DNA from: Lentibacter sp.
GTDB lineage: Bacteria; Pseudomonadota; Alphaproteobacteria; Rhodobacterales; Rhodobacteraceae
Direction of reading: 5' to 3'
DNA length: 64,000 bases
Assembly (NCBI GenBank): GCA_016744435.1
Contig: JADGEJ010000003.1
Location: forward strand, 1-64,000
Shown: piece after piece, positions 36,178 to 44,254 of the stretch
Layout: each line of letters opens with the position of its first letter
Numbering within the stretch: position 1 is the stretch's first letter
Program-made: the position numbers and the translations under genes
The notes under the pieces: model-generated
Told to the model about the DNA's origin: nothing
Database searches by the model: none
Seen by the model: only the letters and a program-made list of their open reading frames with translations

Positions 36178-36190
36178 GAACCAATGGTTC
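36178..36190. promoter_or_regulatory. Candidate IclR operator
   Basis: GAACCAATGGTTC is a near-perfect 13-base dyad 32 bases before the tctC ATG and 111 bases from the iclR start. An added GAACC half-site follows at 36199-36203. IclR proteins often bind such short inverted repeats near their own promoter. A TTGACA (36142-36147) is upstream, but no good -10 is evident. Confidence 0.6.
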
Positions 36191-36222
36191 GAATAATGAA
36201 CCACATTCTTAGGGAGAACAAG

Positions 36223-37167
36223 ATGCTAGGTAATAGAATTTTAGGCGGCGCACTCGCTCTAACCATGACGGCATTGGGCGGCGCAGCGCTGGCCGAATAT
36301 CCGGAAAAGCCTGTAAGCTTCATCGTGCCATGGCCTCCGGGTGACTTGGAAGACGTGCTGACACGGATGATCGCTGATGACTTCCAAGCCGCTTATGGCG
36401 TGCCTGCGGCCGTTGTGAACAAACCCGGTGGTGGCGGTGGCCCGTTCCCCGGTGCAATCGAAGTCGCGAATGCTCCGGCGGATGGATACACCATCGGCTC
36501 ATTTATCATCGCGGTCCCGGTTGTCGGCCCGCAGATCGGCATTCCGGAGCTGAACCCTGATCCGTTTGAGCCACTGGGCAACTTCTTGACTTACCCGTTC
36601 GTTATCGCCGCTGGTGGCGATGCGCCTTATGATGACATGGCAGGCCTAGCCGCACACGCCAAAGGCAACGACGTGGTGCTTGGCCACTTCGGCGCACCGC
36701 TTGTGCCAACGCAAGTCACGCTCGCGCTCGCCAAAGACATGGGCTTTTCCTATGCCTCAGATGCTGCGTTTGACGCGCTTGACTGCAACACACTGGCCTC
36801 GGGCGACGTTGACGTGATCAACACAACGCTGCAACTTATCCTGCCCTGTCTGGACAAGGTGAAGGTTCTCGCGTCGATCGGCTCAGAGCGGATCCCGCTG
36901 ACGCCAGATGCGCCGACGGTTGCCGAGCTTGCACCGACTCTTGATGTAGCGCTTTGGAACGGCCTCTTTGTGCACAAAGATACGCCGCAAGACGTGCGCG
37001 AGAAGATCATCGCGGTTGCTTCAAAAACAGTGATGTCTGAGAAGGCGCAAAAACTGGCCGCCGAAACCGGCGCGACAGTTTACTGGCAGTCAGCTAACGA
37101 CGTGAAAACCCAGATCGCAACAGACATCGAAACGCTTGGCGCTATCGACAAAATTCTGAGCGAATGA
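36223..37167 (+). CDS. tctC: Tripartite tricarboxylate transporter substrate-binding protein (TctC/Bug)
   Basis: A 314-residue periplasmic binding protein. The signal peptide (MLGNRILGGALALTMTALGG then AALA) is clear; YPEKPVSFIVPWPPGDLED and NKPGGGGGPFPGAIEVANAP are Bug-family motifs that bind carboxylate. The ATG at 36223 follows GGGAGAAC. It is the first of four genes divergent from iclR. The solute is unknown; the aminotransferase and aldehyde dehydrogenase nearby suggest an amino-group carboxylate or its deaminated product. Confidence 0.92.
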   Translation: MLGNRILGGALALTMTALGGAALAEYPEKPVSFIVPWPPGDLEDVLTRMIADDFQAAYGVPAAVVNKPGGGGGPFPGAIEVANAPADGYTIGSFIIAVPVVGPQIGIPELNPDPFEPLGNFLTYPFVIAAGGDAPYDDMAGLAAHAKGNDVVLGHFGAPLVPTQVTLALAKDMGFSYASDAAFDALDCNTLASGDVDVINTTLQLILPCLDKVKVLASIGSERIPLTPDAPTVAELAPTLDVALWNGLFVHKDTPQDVREKIIAVASKTVMSEKAQKLAAETGATVYWQSANDVKTQIATDIETLGAIDKILSE

Positions 37168-37243
37168 TCTAAACGACACCTGAATCGGGCGGCTTCTGGC
37201 TGCCCGATTTTGCCTTTGGCCTCTTAAAGACAGGACTTGCCGC

Positions 37244-37783
37244 ATGTCACGTGCCAAGACACTTCAGGCTCTTTTCAAGCGATACCGCCGCCCAGGAGAC
37301 ATAGTGTTTGCTTGGTTTATCTTGATCGTTTCGGTGTTTTTACTGTCGCAATTGTTTGCTCAGACTGCGTTTAAGCCCGGGGCAAAGCTGTTTGCACAAC
37401 CGCGCTTTTGGCCTGCGGTTTCGCTGTCGCTTATGGCGGGGTTTGCAGCACTTCATTTGCTGGGGTCGCTTTTATCGGAGCGGATCGAAGGGCGCTGGAA
37501 AGAAGTTTTGCTCTGGGTCTCTTCGCTTGAATATGCAGGCTGGTTCATCGGATATGCAGCGTTGGTTCCGTGGGCGGGGTATTTGCCGTCAACGATCCTT
37601 TTTTCGCTGCTTTTGGTGCTGCGCGCGGGATACCGCAGCAAAGCAGCGCTTATTTCTTCGGTCGTGAGCGCTATTGCCATTGTCGTGCTGTTCAAAGCCT
37701 TCTTACAAGTCAAGCTGCCCTCGGGGCGCGTTTACGAACTGCTGCCAGACGGGCTGCGCCAAGTCATGCTGACTTATTTCTGA
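37244..37783 (+). CDS. tctB: Tripartite tricarboxylate transporter small membrane subunit (TctB)
   Basis: A 179-residue protein with four or five hydrophobic segments (e.g. VFAWFILIVSVFLLSQLFA at about 20-38; FIGYAALVPWAGYLPSTILF at about 101-120). LPSTILFSLLLVLRAGYRS matches the conserved TctB core. It lies between tctC and tctA, 12 bases before the latter, with AGGA before its ATG. Confidence 0.88.
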   Translation: MSRAKTLQALFKRYRRPGDIVFAWFILIVSVFLLSQLFAQTAFKPGAKLFAQPRFWPAVSLSLMAGFAALHLLGSLLSERIEGRWKEVLLWVSSLEYAGWFIGYAALVPWAGYLPSTILFSLLLVLRAGYRSKAALISSVVSAIAIVVLFKAFLQVKLPSGRVYELLPDGLRQVMLTYF

Positions 37784-37795
37784 TCGGATCGAAAA

Positions 37796-39316
37796 ATGTT
37801 GGAAAACCTGATCGCTGGGGCCGAAATGCTGGCCCGTTGGGACGTAGGAATTGCCCTACTTGTTGGCTCAATCGGGGGGGTTATCATTGGCGCTATTCCG
37901 GGAGTTGGCCCTGCTGTTGCTATCGCCATTTTGCTGCCCGCGACTTTCGCAATGGACCCAATTGTCGGGCTGACCATGCTCTTGGGTATCTATGGATCGT
38001 CAATGTATGGCGGGGCTATTCCTGCGGTTCTTATCAACACGCCGGGCACAGCCGTCAACGCGCTCACCTCTTACGACGGCTACCCCATGACACAGCGTGG
38101 TGAGGCACATCGCGCGGTTTCGCTGGCATATAGTGCGTCGTTCTGGGGCGGTATCTTTGGCATCCTTTGCCTGATCCTGCTCTCGCCAGTTCTAGCCATG
38201 ATCGCACCGATGTTTGGCAGTCGCGAGATTTTCCTTGCTGCGCTCCTTGGGATCATTCTGGTGATCCTTGCGCACCGTGGCCAGATTTTTGCGGCGGGCC
38301 TGCTCGCGATGTTGGGTATCTTTCTGCAAACCGTTGGCCTTGATGCCGTGACATACACGCAGCGCTATACTTTTGGGTATTCGTTCCTGAGTTCGGGCAT
38401 TAACCTCATTGTTGTGGTGCTCGGATTGTTTGCCCTTAGTCAAGCCTTCTACCTGCTCACAGCGCCTGACAGCAGCCCAAGTGCCAAGCCAGTCACCGGA
38501 AAAATGTCTGCGGGTTTCAAGGAGCTTATGAAGCATAAGCGTGTGGCCACTGTTGCTTCGGGCTTTGGTGTGATCCTTGGGATGATCCCCGGCACCGGCG
38601 AGTTCACCGCGCAGTTTATGTCCTACACCTATGCGCAGAAAACCTCGAAAGACCCGGACTCGTTTGGCAAGGGCTCGCCTGAGGGCCTTATCGCCTCAGA
38701 GGCTGCAAACAACGCCGTACCTGCCGCCGCGATGATCCCACTTTTGGCACTTGGCATCCCGGGCGAAGCACTGACCGCGATGATGCTATCAGTCTTTTAT
38801 GTGCACAACGTGATCCCGGGTCCACAGCTGTTCCAGAACAACATTGACCTCGTTTATGGCCTCTATCTAGCGCTGATCCTGCTCAACGTCATCGTCATGG
38901 TGTTTTTGCTGTTCTCGACAAACCTGCTCACCAAGATCATCCGCATTCCAACGCGCTTTTTGGGTGTTATGGTCTTGATCCTGTCGTTCGTCGGCGTTTA
39001 CAGCCTGCGCAACTCACTGACTGACTGCATGATCGCGGCGGTGTTCGGTGTTTTCGGCTTGGTCCTCAAACGGCTCAACTTGCCGATTGTGCCAATCATC
39101 CTCGGGATGGTTTTGGGCGGCATCATGGAAGTTAAGCTGCGTTCAGCAATGCCGCGCCTGAAAACGCCATTTGACATGATAGATCGCCCGATTTCCTTCA
39201 TTCTGTTCGTGATGATCCTTCTTGTTCTTGCCTTGCACTTGCGCACCTTGTTCAAGGAATACAAAGCGCATCAACCCGAAGAAGACCACGACATTCACGA
39301 CACGCAAATGAGGTAA
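37796..39316 (+). CDS. tctA: Tripartite tricarboxylate transporter large membrane subunit (TctA)
   Basis: A 506-residue, roughly 12-helix permease. GGVIIGAIPGVGPAVAIAIL and GVILGMIPGTGEFTAQFMSY are the two characteristic Gly-Pro loops, and GIYGSSMYGGAIPAVLINTP lies between them. It forms the channel with TctB and uses TctC as receptor. It overlaps nothing but is only 4 bases from the aldehyde dehydrogenase gene. Confidence 0.94.
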   Translation: MLENLIAGAEMLARWDVGIALLVGSIGGVIIGAIPGVGPAVAIAILLPATFAMDPIVGLTMLLGIYGSSMYGGAIPAVLINTPGTAVNALTSYDGYPMTQRGEAHRAVSLAYSASFWGGIFGILCLILLSPVLAMIAPMFGSREIFLAALLGIILVILAHRGQIFAAGLLAMLGIFLQTVGLDAVTYTQRYTFGYSFLSSGINLIVVVLGLFALSQAFYLLTAPDSSPSAKPVTGKMSAGFKELMKHKRVATVASGFGVILGMIPGTGEFTAQFMSYTYAQKTSKDPDSFGKGSPEGLIASEAANNAVPAAAMIPLLALGIPGEALTAMMLSVFYVHNVIPGPQLFQNNIDLVYGLYLALILLNVIVMVFLLFSTNLLTKIIRIPTRFLGVMVLILSFVGVYSLRNSLTDCMIAAVFGVFGLVLKRLNLPIVPIILGMVLGGIMEVKLRSAMPRLKTPFDMIDRPISFILFVMILLVLALHLRTLFKEYKAHQPEEDHDIHDTQMR

Positions 39317-39320
39317 CCCT

Positions 39321-40805
39321 ATGGACCAGAACCGCATTGATGCGCTCCGCGCGCAGCCCATTCCTCCGCGTATGCACCTGATAGATGGCAAGCAAGTGGC
39401 GGCATCAGACGGTGGCCAGATGGACGTTGTCTCGCCGCTTGACGGGCAGGTTCTCACGCAGGTTGCCAAGGGCACAACCGAGGATATGCAGGCTGCTATC
39501 GCCTCGGCGCGCGCGGCTTTTGAAGACCGGCGCTGGGCGGGCCAAGCGCCTGCGGCACGCAAGAAAGTCTTGCTGAAGTGGGCAAACCTGATCGAAGCCA
39601 ACGCCCTAGAGCTTGCGGTTCTGGGGGTGCGTGACAATGGCACCGAGATCGGCATGGCGCTTAAAGCAGAGCCAGGCTCGGCGGCGGGCACGATCCGCTA
39701 TTACGCTGAGGCTCTCGATAAAGTATATGGCGAGATCGCGCCGACCCAGAGTGATGTGTTGGCCATGGTTCATAAGGAGCCTGTTGGCGTTGTTGGTGCG
39801 ATTATCCCGTGGAATTTCCCGATGATGATTGGCGCTTGGAAGCTTGGGCCAGCTTTGGCGATGGGCAACTCTGTTGTTTTGAAGCCCGCTGAAACCGCCT
39901 CGCTTTCCTTGATGCGAATGGCCGAACTGGCGCTAGAAGCTGGCTTGCCAGCGGGTGTGCTCAACGCCGTCACTGGCGAAGGTGCCGTCGTGGGCGAGGC
40001 TATGGGCCTCTCGATGGATGTGGATGTTCTTGTTTTCACCGGCTCGGGCGGCACTGGGCGACGGCTGATGGAATACTCGGCGCGCTCCAACATGAAGCGG
40101 GTCTATCTGGAGCTTGGCGGCAAATCCCCCAACATCATCTTTGCCGACGCGCCCGACTTGGCAAAAGCGGCCAAAGTCTCGGCGGCTGCGATTTTCCGCA
40201 ACTCCGGCCAGGTTTGCGTGGCCGGCTCGCGGCTCTTGGTCGAAGGCAGTGTTCATGACGAATTTGTTGCCTTACTGGCGGCGGAAACCGAGAAGTTCAG
40301 AGTCGGTGATCCGCTGAATGTCGGCAATCAGATCGGGGCTGTGAACTCGGTGGCGCAATTGCAAGGCAACCTTGGGTTTGTCGAAAAAGCCATCGCCGAG
40401 GGCGCTCAAGTTGCCACGGGGGGCGGGCGTATTTTGCAGGAAACTGGCGGATATTACATGGCTCCAACCATCCTGACAGGTGTTGAGCCGGGCCATAATG
40501 TCTTTCAAAATGAAGTGTTTGGCCCAGTTCTGGCCGTAAGCACATTTGGCAGTGAGGCCGAGGCGCTCAAACTGGCCAACGCGACAGACTTCGGTTTGGC
40601 GGCAGGGGTTTGGACCTCAAACCTGAGCCGCGCACACCGTATGGTACGTGGTATCAATGCAGGGGTTGTACATGTGAACACCTACGGAGGCACCGATGGC
40701 ACAGTGCCGCTCGGCGGGGTGAAACAGTCAGGTAACGGGCATGACAAATCGCTCCATGCGCTCGACAAGTATGTCGATCTGAAAACAGCCTGGATCCAGC
40801 TTTGA
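39321..40805 (+). CDS. NAD(P)-dependent aldehyde dehydrogenase (catabolic, Tct operon)
   Basis: A 494-residue aldehyde dehydrogenase. VVGAIIPWNFPMMIG is the N-terminal NAD block, YLELGGKSPNIIF holds the general base Glu264 and FRNSGQVCVAGSR the nucleophile Cys299. The sequence resembles gamma-glutamyl-aminobutyraldehyde and related amine-derived aldehyde dehydrogenases. It follows tctA by 4 bases and could oxidise the aldehyde made by the facing aminotransferase. Its last bases overlap the first codon of a decayed kinase gene. Confidence 0.92.
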   Translation: MDQNRIDALRAQPIPPRMHLIDGKQVAASDGGQMDVVSPLDGQVLTQVAKGTTEDMQAAIASARAAFEDRRWAGQAPAARKKVLLKWANLIEANALELAVLGVRDNGTEIGMALKAEPGSAAGTIRYYAEALDKVYGEIAPTQSDVLAMVHKEPVGVVGAIIPWNFPMMIGAWKLGPALAMGNSVVLKPAETASLSLMRMAELALEAGLPAGVLNAVTGEGAVVGEAMGLSMDVDVLVFTGSGGTGRRLMEYSARSNMKRVYLELGGKSPNIIFADAPDLAKAAKVSAAAIFRNSGQVCVAGSRLLVEGSVHDEFVALLAAETEKFRVGDPLNVGNQIGAVNSVAQLQGNLGFVEKAIAEGAQVATGGGRILQETGGYYMAPTILTGVEPGHNVFQNEVFGPVLAVSTFGSEAEALKLANATDFGLAAGVWTSNLSRAHRMVRGINAGVVHVNTYGGTDGTVPLGGVKQSGNGHDKSLHALDKYVDLKTAWIQL

Positions 40806-41508
40806 GCCAAGCGCTTGCAGAGCAAGGGGTCCGGGTTTGGGGCCTTCAGGACGCTCAAGTTACTTTGGCGGCGGCCTGCGAACGAGGTCTATCGCGTTGA
40901 TGTTGGCAAGCAAGGCTATGCGCTGAGGCTGCACAGAACGGGCTATCGAACTCTGGCTGAGTTGCAATCTGAAATGCTGTGGCTGCGAGCGCTGGCGGAT
41001 GGCGGTGCTTGGTTCCCAAGCCTGTAGCCGACTTGAAAGGCAGGTTTCTTGCGGAGATAGACAGCCGATCCGTGAGTGTTTTGACTTGGTTGAAAGGCGC
41101 ACGAGCGCAGGCGAACGACGCGCTGGCACAGATTGAGGACAGGCTCGACTTCGGCCTGATCCACGCCGATGTCGTGGGCCAGAACCTGATGTGGGACGGT
41201 AGCGAGGTTTCGTTCATTGATTTTGATGGCAGTTGCTACGGTTTTCGCAGCTTTGAGTTGGCGACGTTTCTTTTGCGCTTCGTGCAAGATGCTGACTACT
41301 CAGTGTTGCGAGCGGCTCTATGTAAGGGGTATTCAATACGCAAGCGTATTGAGGCGTCGAGCTTGATCTGATGTTGCTGTTGCGCGCGCTCACCTATCCC
41401 GGTTGGATCGCGCAAAAACTGGCAGAAGCCGGTGCCAGCGCCCGGTCTGAACGGGCGATTGAAACGGCGCTGAGGGTGTTTCGCAGCTGGCAAGCTAAAC
41501 AGGGCTAA
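40802..41508 (+). pseudogene. Decayed APH-family phosphotransferase gene
   Basis: Pieces of one aminoglycoside-phosphotransferase/choline-kinase-like protein lie in three frames in order. They are a start at TTG 40802 (ALAEQGVRVWGLQDAQVTL), then a shift near 40870 to ANEVYRVDVGKQGYALRLHR, then a shift near 41010 to VPKPVADLKGRFLAEI, and DFGLIHADVVGQNLMWDG and FIDFDGSCYGFRSFELAT (the catalytic HxD and metal-binding DFD). A last shift near 41360 leads to LLLRALTYPGWIAQKLAEAG and the stop at 41508. About 80 residues normally between VLTWLKGA and the HAD motif are missing. Three shifts plus a deletion make it non-functional. Its upstream coupling with the ALDH stop shows it once belonged to the Tct operon. 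Confidence 0.88.
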
Positions 41509-41551
41509 TTCACCGCTCGCACAGGCGCGTCATTGGCGTTAGATTCAGAGA

Positions 41552-42286
41552 ATGGATTGGCGAGACACTGGCATACTTCTGAGCACGCGACCTCATGGCG
41601 AAAACAGCGCCATTCTGGAGGTGTTGACGCCATCACGCGGGCTGCATGCTGGTGTTTTGCGCGGCGCGACCAGCCGCAAGCGTGCGCCAATGTTGCAACC
41701 CGGCGCGCAACTTGATCTTGCGTGGCGGGCACGGCTCGAAGAGCATTTGGGCAGCTTCTCCGCCGAGCTTGAGCGCTCGCGGTCTGCTCAGGTGATGAAC
41801 TCACGCATTGCTCTGGCTGGTCTCAACACAGTTTGCGCGTTGTTGCTCTTCTCTTTGCCAGAACGAGAAAAGCATCTTGCGCTTTACGAACGCACCGAGG
41901 CGCTGCTCGACTTGCTTGGCCAAGATGAAGTTTGGCCACTTGCCTATTTAAAGTGGGAACTGTCCTTACTGGACGAGCTTGGCTTTGGCCTTGATCTGAC
42001 GAGTTGCGCTGTCACGGGGGCGCGTGAAGGGCTTGTGTTTGTCTCACCGAACACAGGGCGAGCAGTGACGCGTGAGGGCGCAGGCACCTGGGCTGACAGG
42101 CTGCTGCCGTTGCCGGAAATACTCCTTGGTCGCGGCACCGGTGACGACGCCGATGTCGCGCAAGGCCTGCGGCTGACGGGGCATTTCCTAAAGCACAATC
42201 TGGCTCATGGCATGGGGGGCAAGCCCTTGCCCGATGCGCGATCACGGTTTCTTGCTGTGTTTGAAAAGCGGCTTACTCAGCCTTGA
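41552..42286 (+). CDS. recO: DNA repair protein RecO
   Basis: A 244-residue recombination mediator that works with RecR to load Rec[21 protein letters not shown] and [20 protein letters not shown] are the OB-fold N-terminus; [20 protein letters not shown] and [20 protein letters not shown] are the conserved helical block. The zinc-finger Cys set of other RecO proteins is absent, as is common in alphaproteobacteria. Its end overlaps the opposing META gene by 14 bases. Confidence 0.93.
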   Translation: MDWRDTGILLSTRPHGENSAILEVLTPSRGLHAGVLRGATSRKRAPMLQPGAQLDLAWRARLEEHLGSFSAELERSRSAQVMNSRIALAGLNTVCALLLFSLPEREKHLALYERTEALLDLLGQDEVWPLAYLKWELSLLDELGFGLDLTSCAVTGAREGLVFVSPNTGRAVTREGAGTWADRLLPLPEILLGRGTGDDADVAQGLRLTGHFLKHNLAHGMGGKPLPDARSRFLAVFEKRLTQP

Positions 42287-42674
42287 ACACCATTGTGCTT
42301 CCGGCGTCATTGCTGAGCAGTAAAGTGCCGCCGCTGACTTCAGAAAGGCTCATTTCTGCTAATGACTTCAAGAACTTGACCTCAGCGTCAAGCGCGGGGC
42401 ATGCCATGCGGGTGCTTGCGATGTTCTTGGCTTCAAACCAAGGGTAGGGCGCTGTCATAGCTCCGAAGTAGCGGTTGCAAGGGGCCTGGCCAGCTATTTT
42501 CCCGGGTTCAGGGAAGTGTAGGTTGGCGTCGGCCTCAAAGGCTTCGCCGTTGATCTCTTCGAGAATCCAGATCTGCTCGGCGCCGCCGTATCCTCCGACG
42601 GTCTCGTCGGCGCGGCATGCGGGCAGGGCAGCCAAAGCAGGCAGGGCAAGAAGTGTGAAGGCCAAGCGTTTCAT
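42273..42674 (-). CDS. META-domain lipoprotein (HslJ-like)
   Basis: A 133-residue exported protein. The signal [20 protein letters not shown] ends in a lipobox-like LPAC, so it may be a lipoprotein. The META fold follows: [38 protein letters not shown] and [20 protein letters not shown], which match the usual C-N-x-Y and stress-domain blocks. META proteins such as HslJ are linked to heat shock and antibiotic tolerance in other bacteria; here the role is unknown. Confidence 0.88.
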   Translation of the reverse strand: MKRLAFTLLALPALAALPACRADETVGGYGGAEQIWILEEINGEAFEADANLHFPEPGKIAGQAPCNRYFGAMTAPYPWFEAKNIASTRMACPALDAEVKFLKSLAEMSLSEVSGGTLLLSNDAGSTMVFKAE

Positions 42675-42679
42675 AGGGG

Positions 42680-43231
42680 TTATCTAAGCGCTAAAATCAG
42701 ATCAACAAGTGTTCCGATCGCGTTTTGATTGTCAGCATTGTCGCGGGTTGAAAGCTCTTCCATTCCCAGTGACGCGGCGTAGAGCGCTCGGGCCAGTTCA
42801 GGGTTGCTGACGCCGCATTGTGTCAACAGTTTTTGCAGGTAAGCCAAGCGCTTTGCATCGACTTCGGCGACGGCTTTAGAGACGGCAGGATCAGACCGCG
42901 CCCAAGCGCGAATGGCAGGCTCGGCGTGTTTGCCTCCGTAGGCGGGGTCGTCGTGCGAAACTGCCACTTGAGCGAGCTTGCGAAGCGAAGCAACAGGCGT
43001 TCCCTCGGTCTCAACCAGTGTGATAATGCCGTCCAGAGCGTGTCGCTCCCAATAGAGGAGCATGGCCGTATGAAAGCTTGGAACATCTTTGAAGTGCCAG
43101 TAAAATGAGCCCTTGGTTGTGGCAAGTGCACGTGCCAACGGCTCGGCTTTGAGCGCTTGGGGCCCTTGCTGAACCAGAGCGCGAAAGCCAGCTAACACCC
43201 AGTCATCTTTTGTAAGTCGCTTGTTAGTCAT
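42680..43231 (-). CDS. TetR-family regulator
   Basis: A 183-residue TetR protein. The N-terminal HTH (about 5-50) includes ALKAEPLARALATTKGSFYW; the rest is helical with no recognised ligand motif. The ATG at 43231 is chosen; a longer open frame runs into the divergent gene. It diverges from a small membrane-protein gene across 82 bases holding two ATACGNNNNCGTAT dyads, so it most likely represses both. Confidence 0.88.
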   Translation of the reverse strand: MTNKRLTKDDWVLAGFRALVQQGPQALKAEPLARALATTKGSFYWHFKDVPSFHTAMLLYWERHALDGIITLVETEGTPVASLRKLAQVAVSHDDPAYGGKHAEPAIRAWARSDPAVSKAVAEVDAKRLAYLQKLLTQCGVSNPELARALYAASLGMEELSTRDNADNQNAIGTLVDLILALR

Positions 43232-43239
43232 TTTGAAAA

Positions 43240-43303
43240 CATACGCTAGCGTATTGACTTGTGCAAGTCGAAACCCGTAAAGATGAACATACGCCAACGT
43301 ATG
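43240..43303. promoter_or_regulatory. Two TetR operators between divergent genes
   Basis: ATACGCTAGCGTAT (43241-43254) is a perfect 14-base palindrome, and CATACGCCAACGTATG (43288-43303) repeats the same half-sites; their centres are 48 bases apart. One lies next to each gene start. This layout is typical of a TetR repressor controlling itself and one target. Confidence 0.85.
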
Positions 43304-43313
43304 GGGATTCGAC

Positions 43314-43682
43314 ATGAACAAACCAACTTTCGCCGCAGCAGTCCTCATGAGCTTGACTGTCGTGGCGCATATTTTTGGCGGAGGCCCGGAAGTCAATGCG
43401 CCGATCCAAGCCAGTGATCTAGACCCTGTGGTGCGCGCCTTGGCGCTTGTGGTTTGGCACGGTGTCAGCGTCACACTGGCGGCCATCGCGGCGGCGTTGT
43501 TTTGGCTTTCGTGGCATAGAAACCAAGAACTTGCGTTCATGGCGATCGGCATTCAACTCGGCTTTACGGCTTTGTTTATTGGCGTCGGTATCATCTCATT
43601 GGGGACACTGTCACCAGTGCCGCAGTGGATTGCGTTTGCAATCGGTTCGTCTCTTACGGCTTGGGGGCTGCGCAGCGGATAG
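43314..43682 (+). CDS. Small membrane protein, TetR-controlled target
   Basis: A 122-residue protein with four hydrophobic segments (residues 8-25, 43-63, 71-91 and 99-118), so a four-helix inner-membrane protein. HRNQ and QASDLDPV are short polar loops. I do not recognise the family. Its start lies 10 bases after the second TetR operator. Confidence 0.75.
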   Translation: MNKPTFAAAVLMSLTVVAHIFGGGPEVNAPIQASDLDPVVRALALVVWHGVSVTLAAIAAALFWLSWHRNQELAFMAIGIQLGFTALFIGVGIISLGTLSPVPQWIAFAIGSSLTAWGLRSG

Positions 43683-43687
43683 CCAAG

Positions 43688-44254
43688 CTATGCGTTTCCA
43701 TCGTCTCCGGCACCCGCACCAGCGGCGCGTCGACCTTCCGTTTCAGGTGCGTAAGTGCGGTGAGCGAACCCGTCGAGAACAGCAATATTGCCCAGTTCGG
43801 CGTCTGCGCGGTAGACACGCGAGAGTTCAGGCGCTGTGAGGGCAGGCTCCAGAGTTAAGCCCGTGCCCGTGAAGCAGGACCTCTCCACAATGATTGCCAG
43901 ATCTGGGCCTGCAGTGGCTCGAAACGAGGCGCTGCTGAGTGTCAATGCCGAGCCTTCGTGTACCGCCCGGCGGGCAACGAAGGGCATGAGTAGGGTAGGT
44001 AAGGTGCAGTTAAACACGCCCAGATCGGCGCCATCCACAAGCCGACACCCAAGCCGCACCGGGCAAGTGGCGACTTCTATTTGGTTAGCATCAACAGCGC
44101 TAAAATATTGCGTGAAAAGCCTGACGGCAGGTAACTTAGACGCAGCGAGAATGCGCATGGCTTGCCCTGCCTCTTCAGCCTCACCCCAGCTATATCCCAA
44201 ACCTTTGGCTGCTTTCTTGGCGAGTGCCTCCAGCTCGCCCAATGCGAAGTTCAT
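43688..44254 (-). CDS. Unknown protein, DUF3726-like
   Basis: A 188-residue protein. LEALAKKAAKGLGYSWGEAE suggests an N-terminal helix, followed by beta-rich sequence (FNCTLPTLLMPFVARRAVHE and so on). I recall related roseobacter proteins under DUF3726, but no reaction. It is the last gene of the leftward operon, overlapping the 554-residue protein by 4 bases. The ATG at 44254 is preferred over 44275. The Gly-Ala-rich tail is low complexity. Confidence 0.72.
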   Translation of the reverse strand: MNFALGELEALAKKAAKGLGYSWGEAEEAGQAMRILAASKLPAVRLFTQYFSAVDANQIEVATCPVRLGCRLVDGADLGVFNCTLPTLLMPFVARRAVHEGSALTLSSASFRATAGPDLAIIVERSCFTGTGLTLEPALTAPELSRVYRADAELGNIAVLDGFAHRTYAPETEGRRAAGAGAGDDGNA

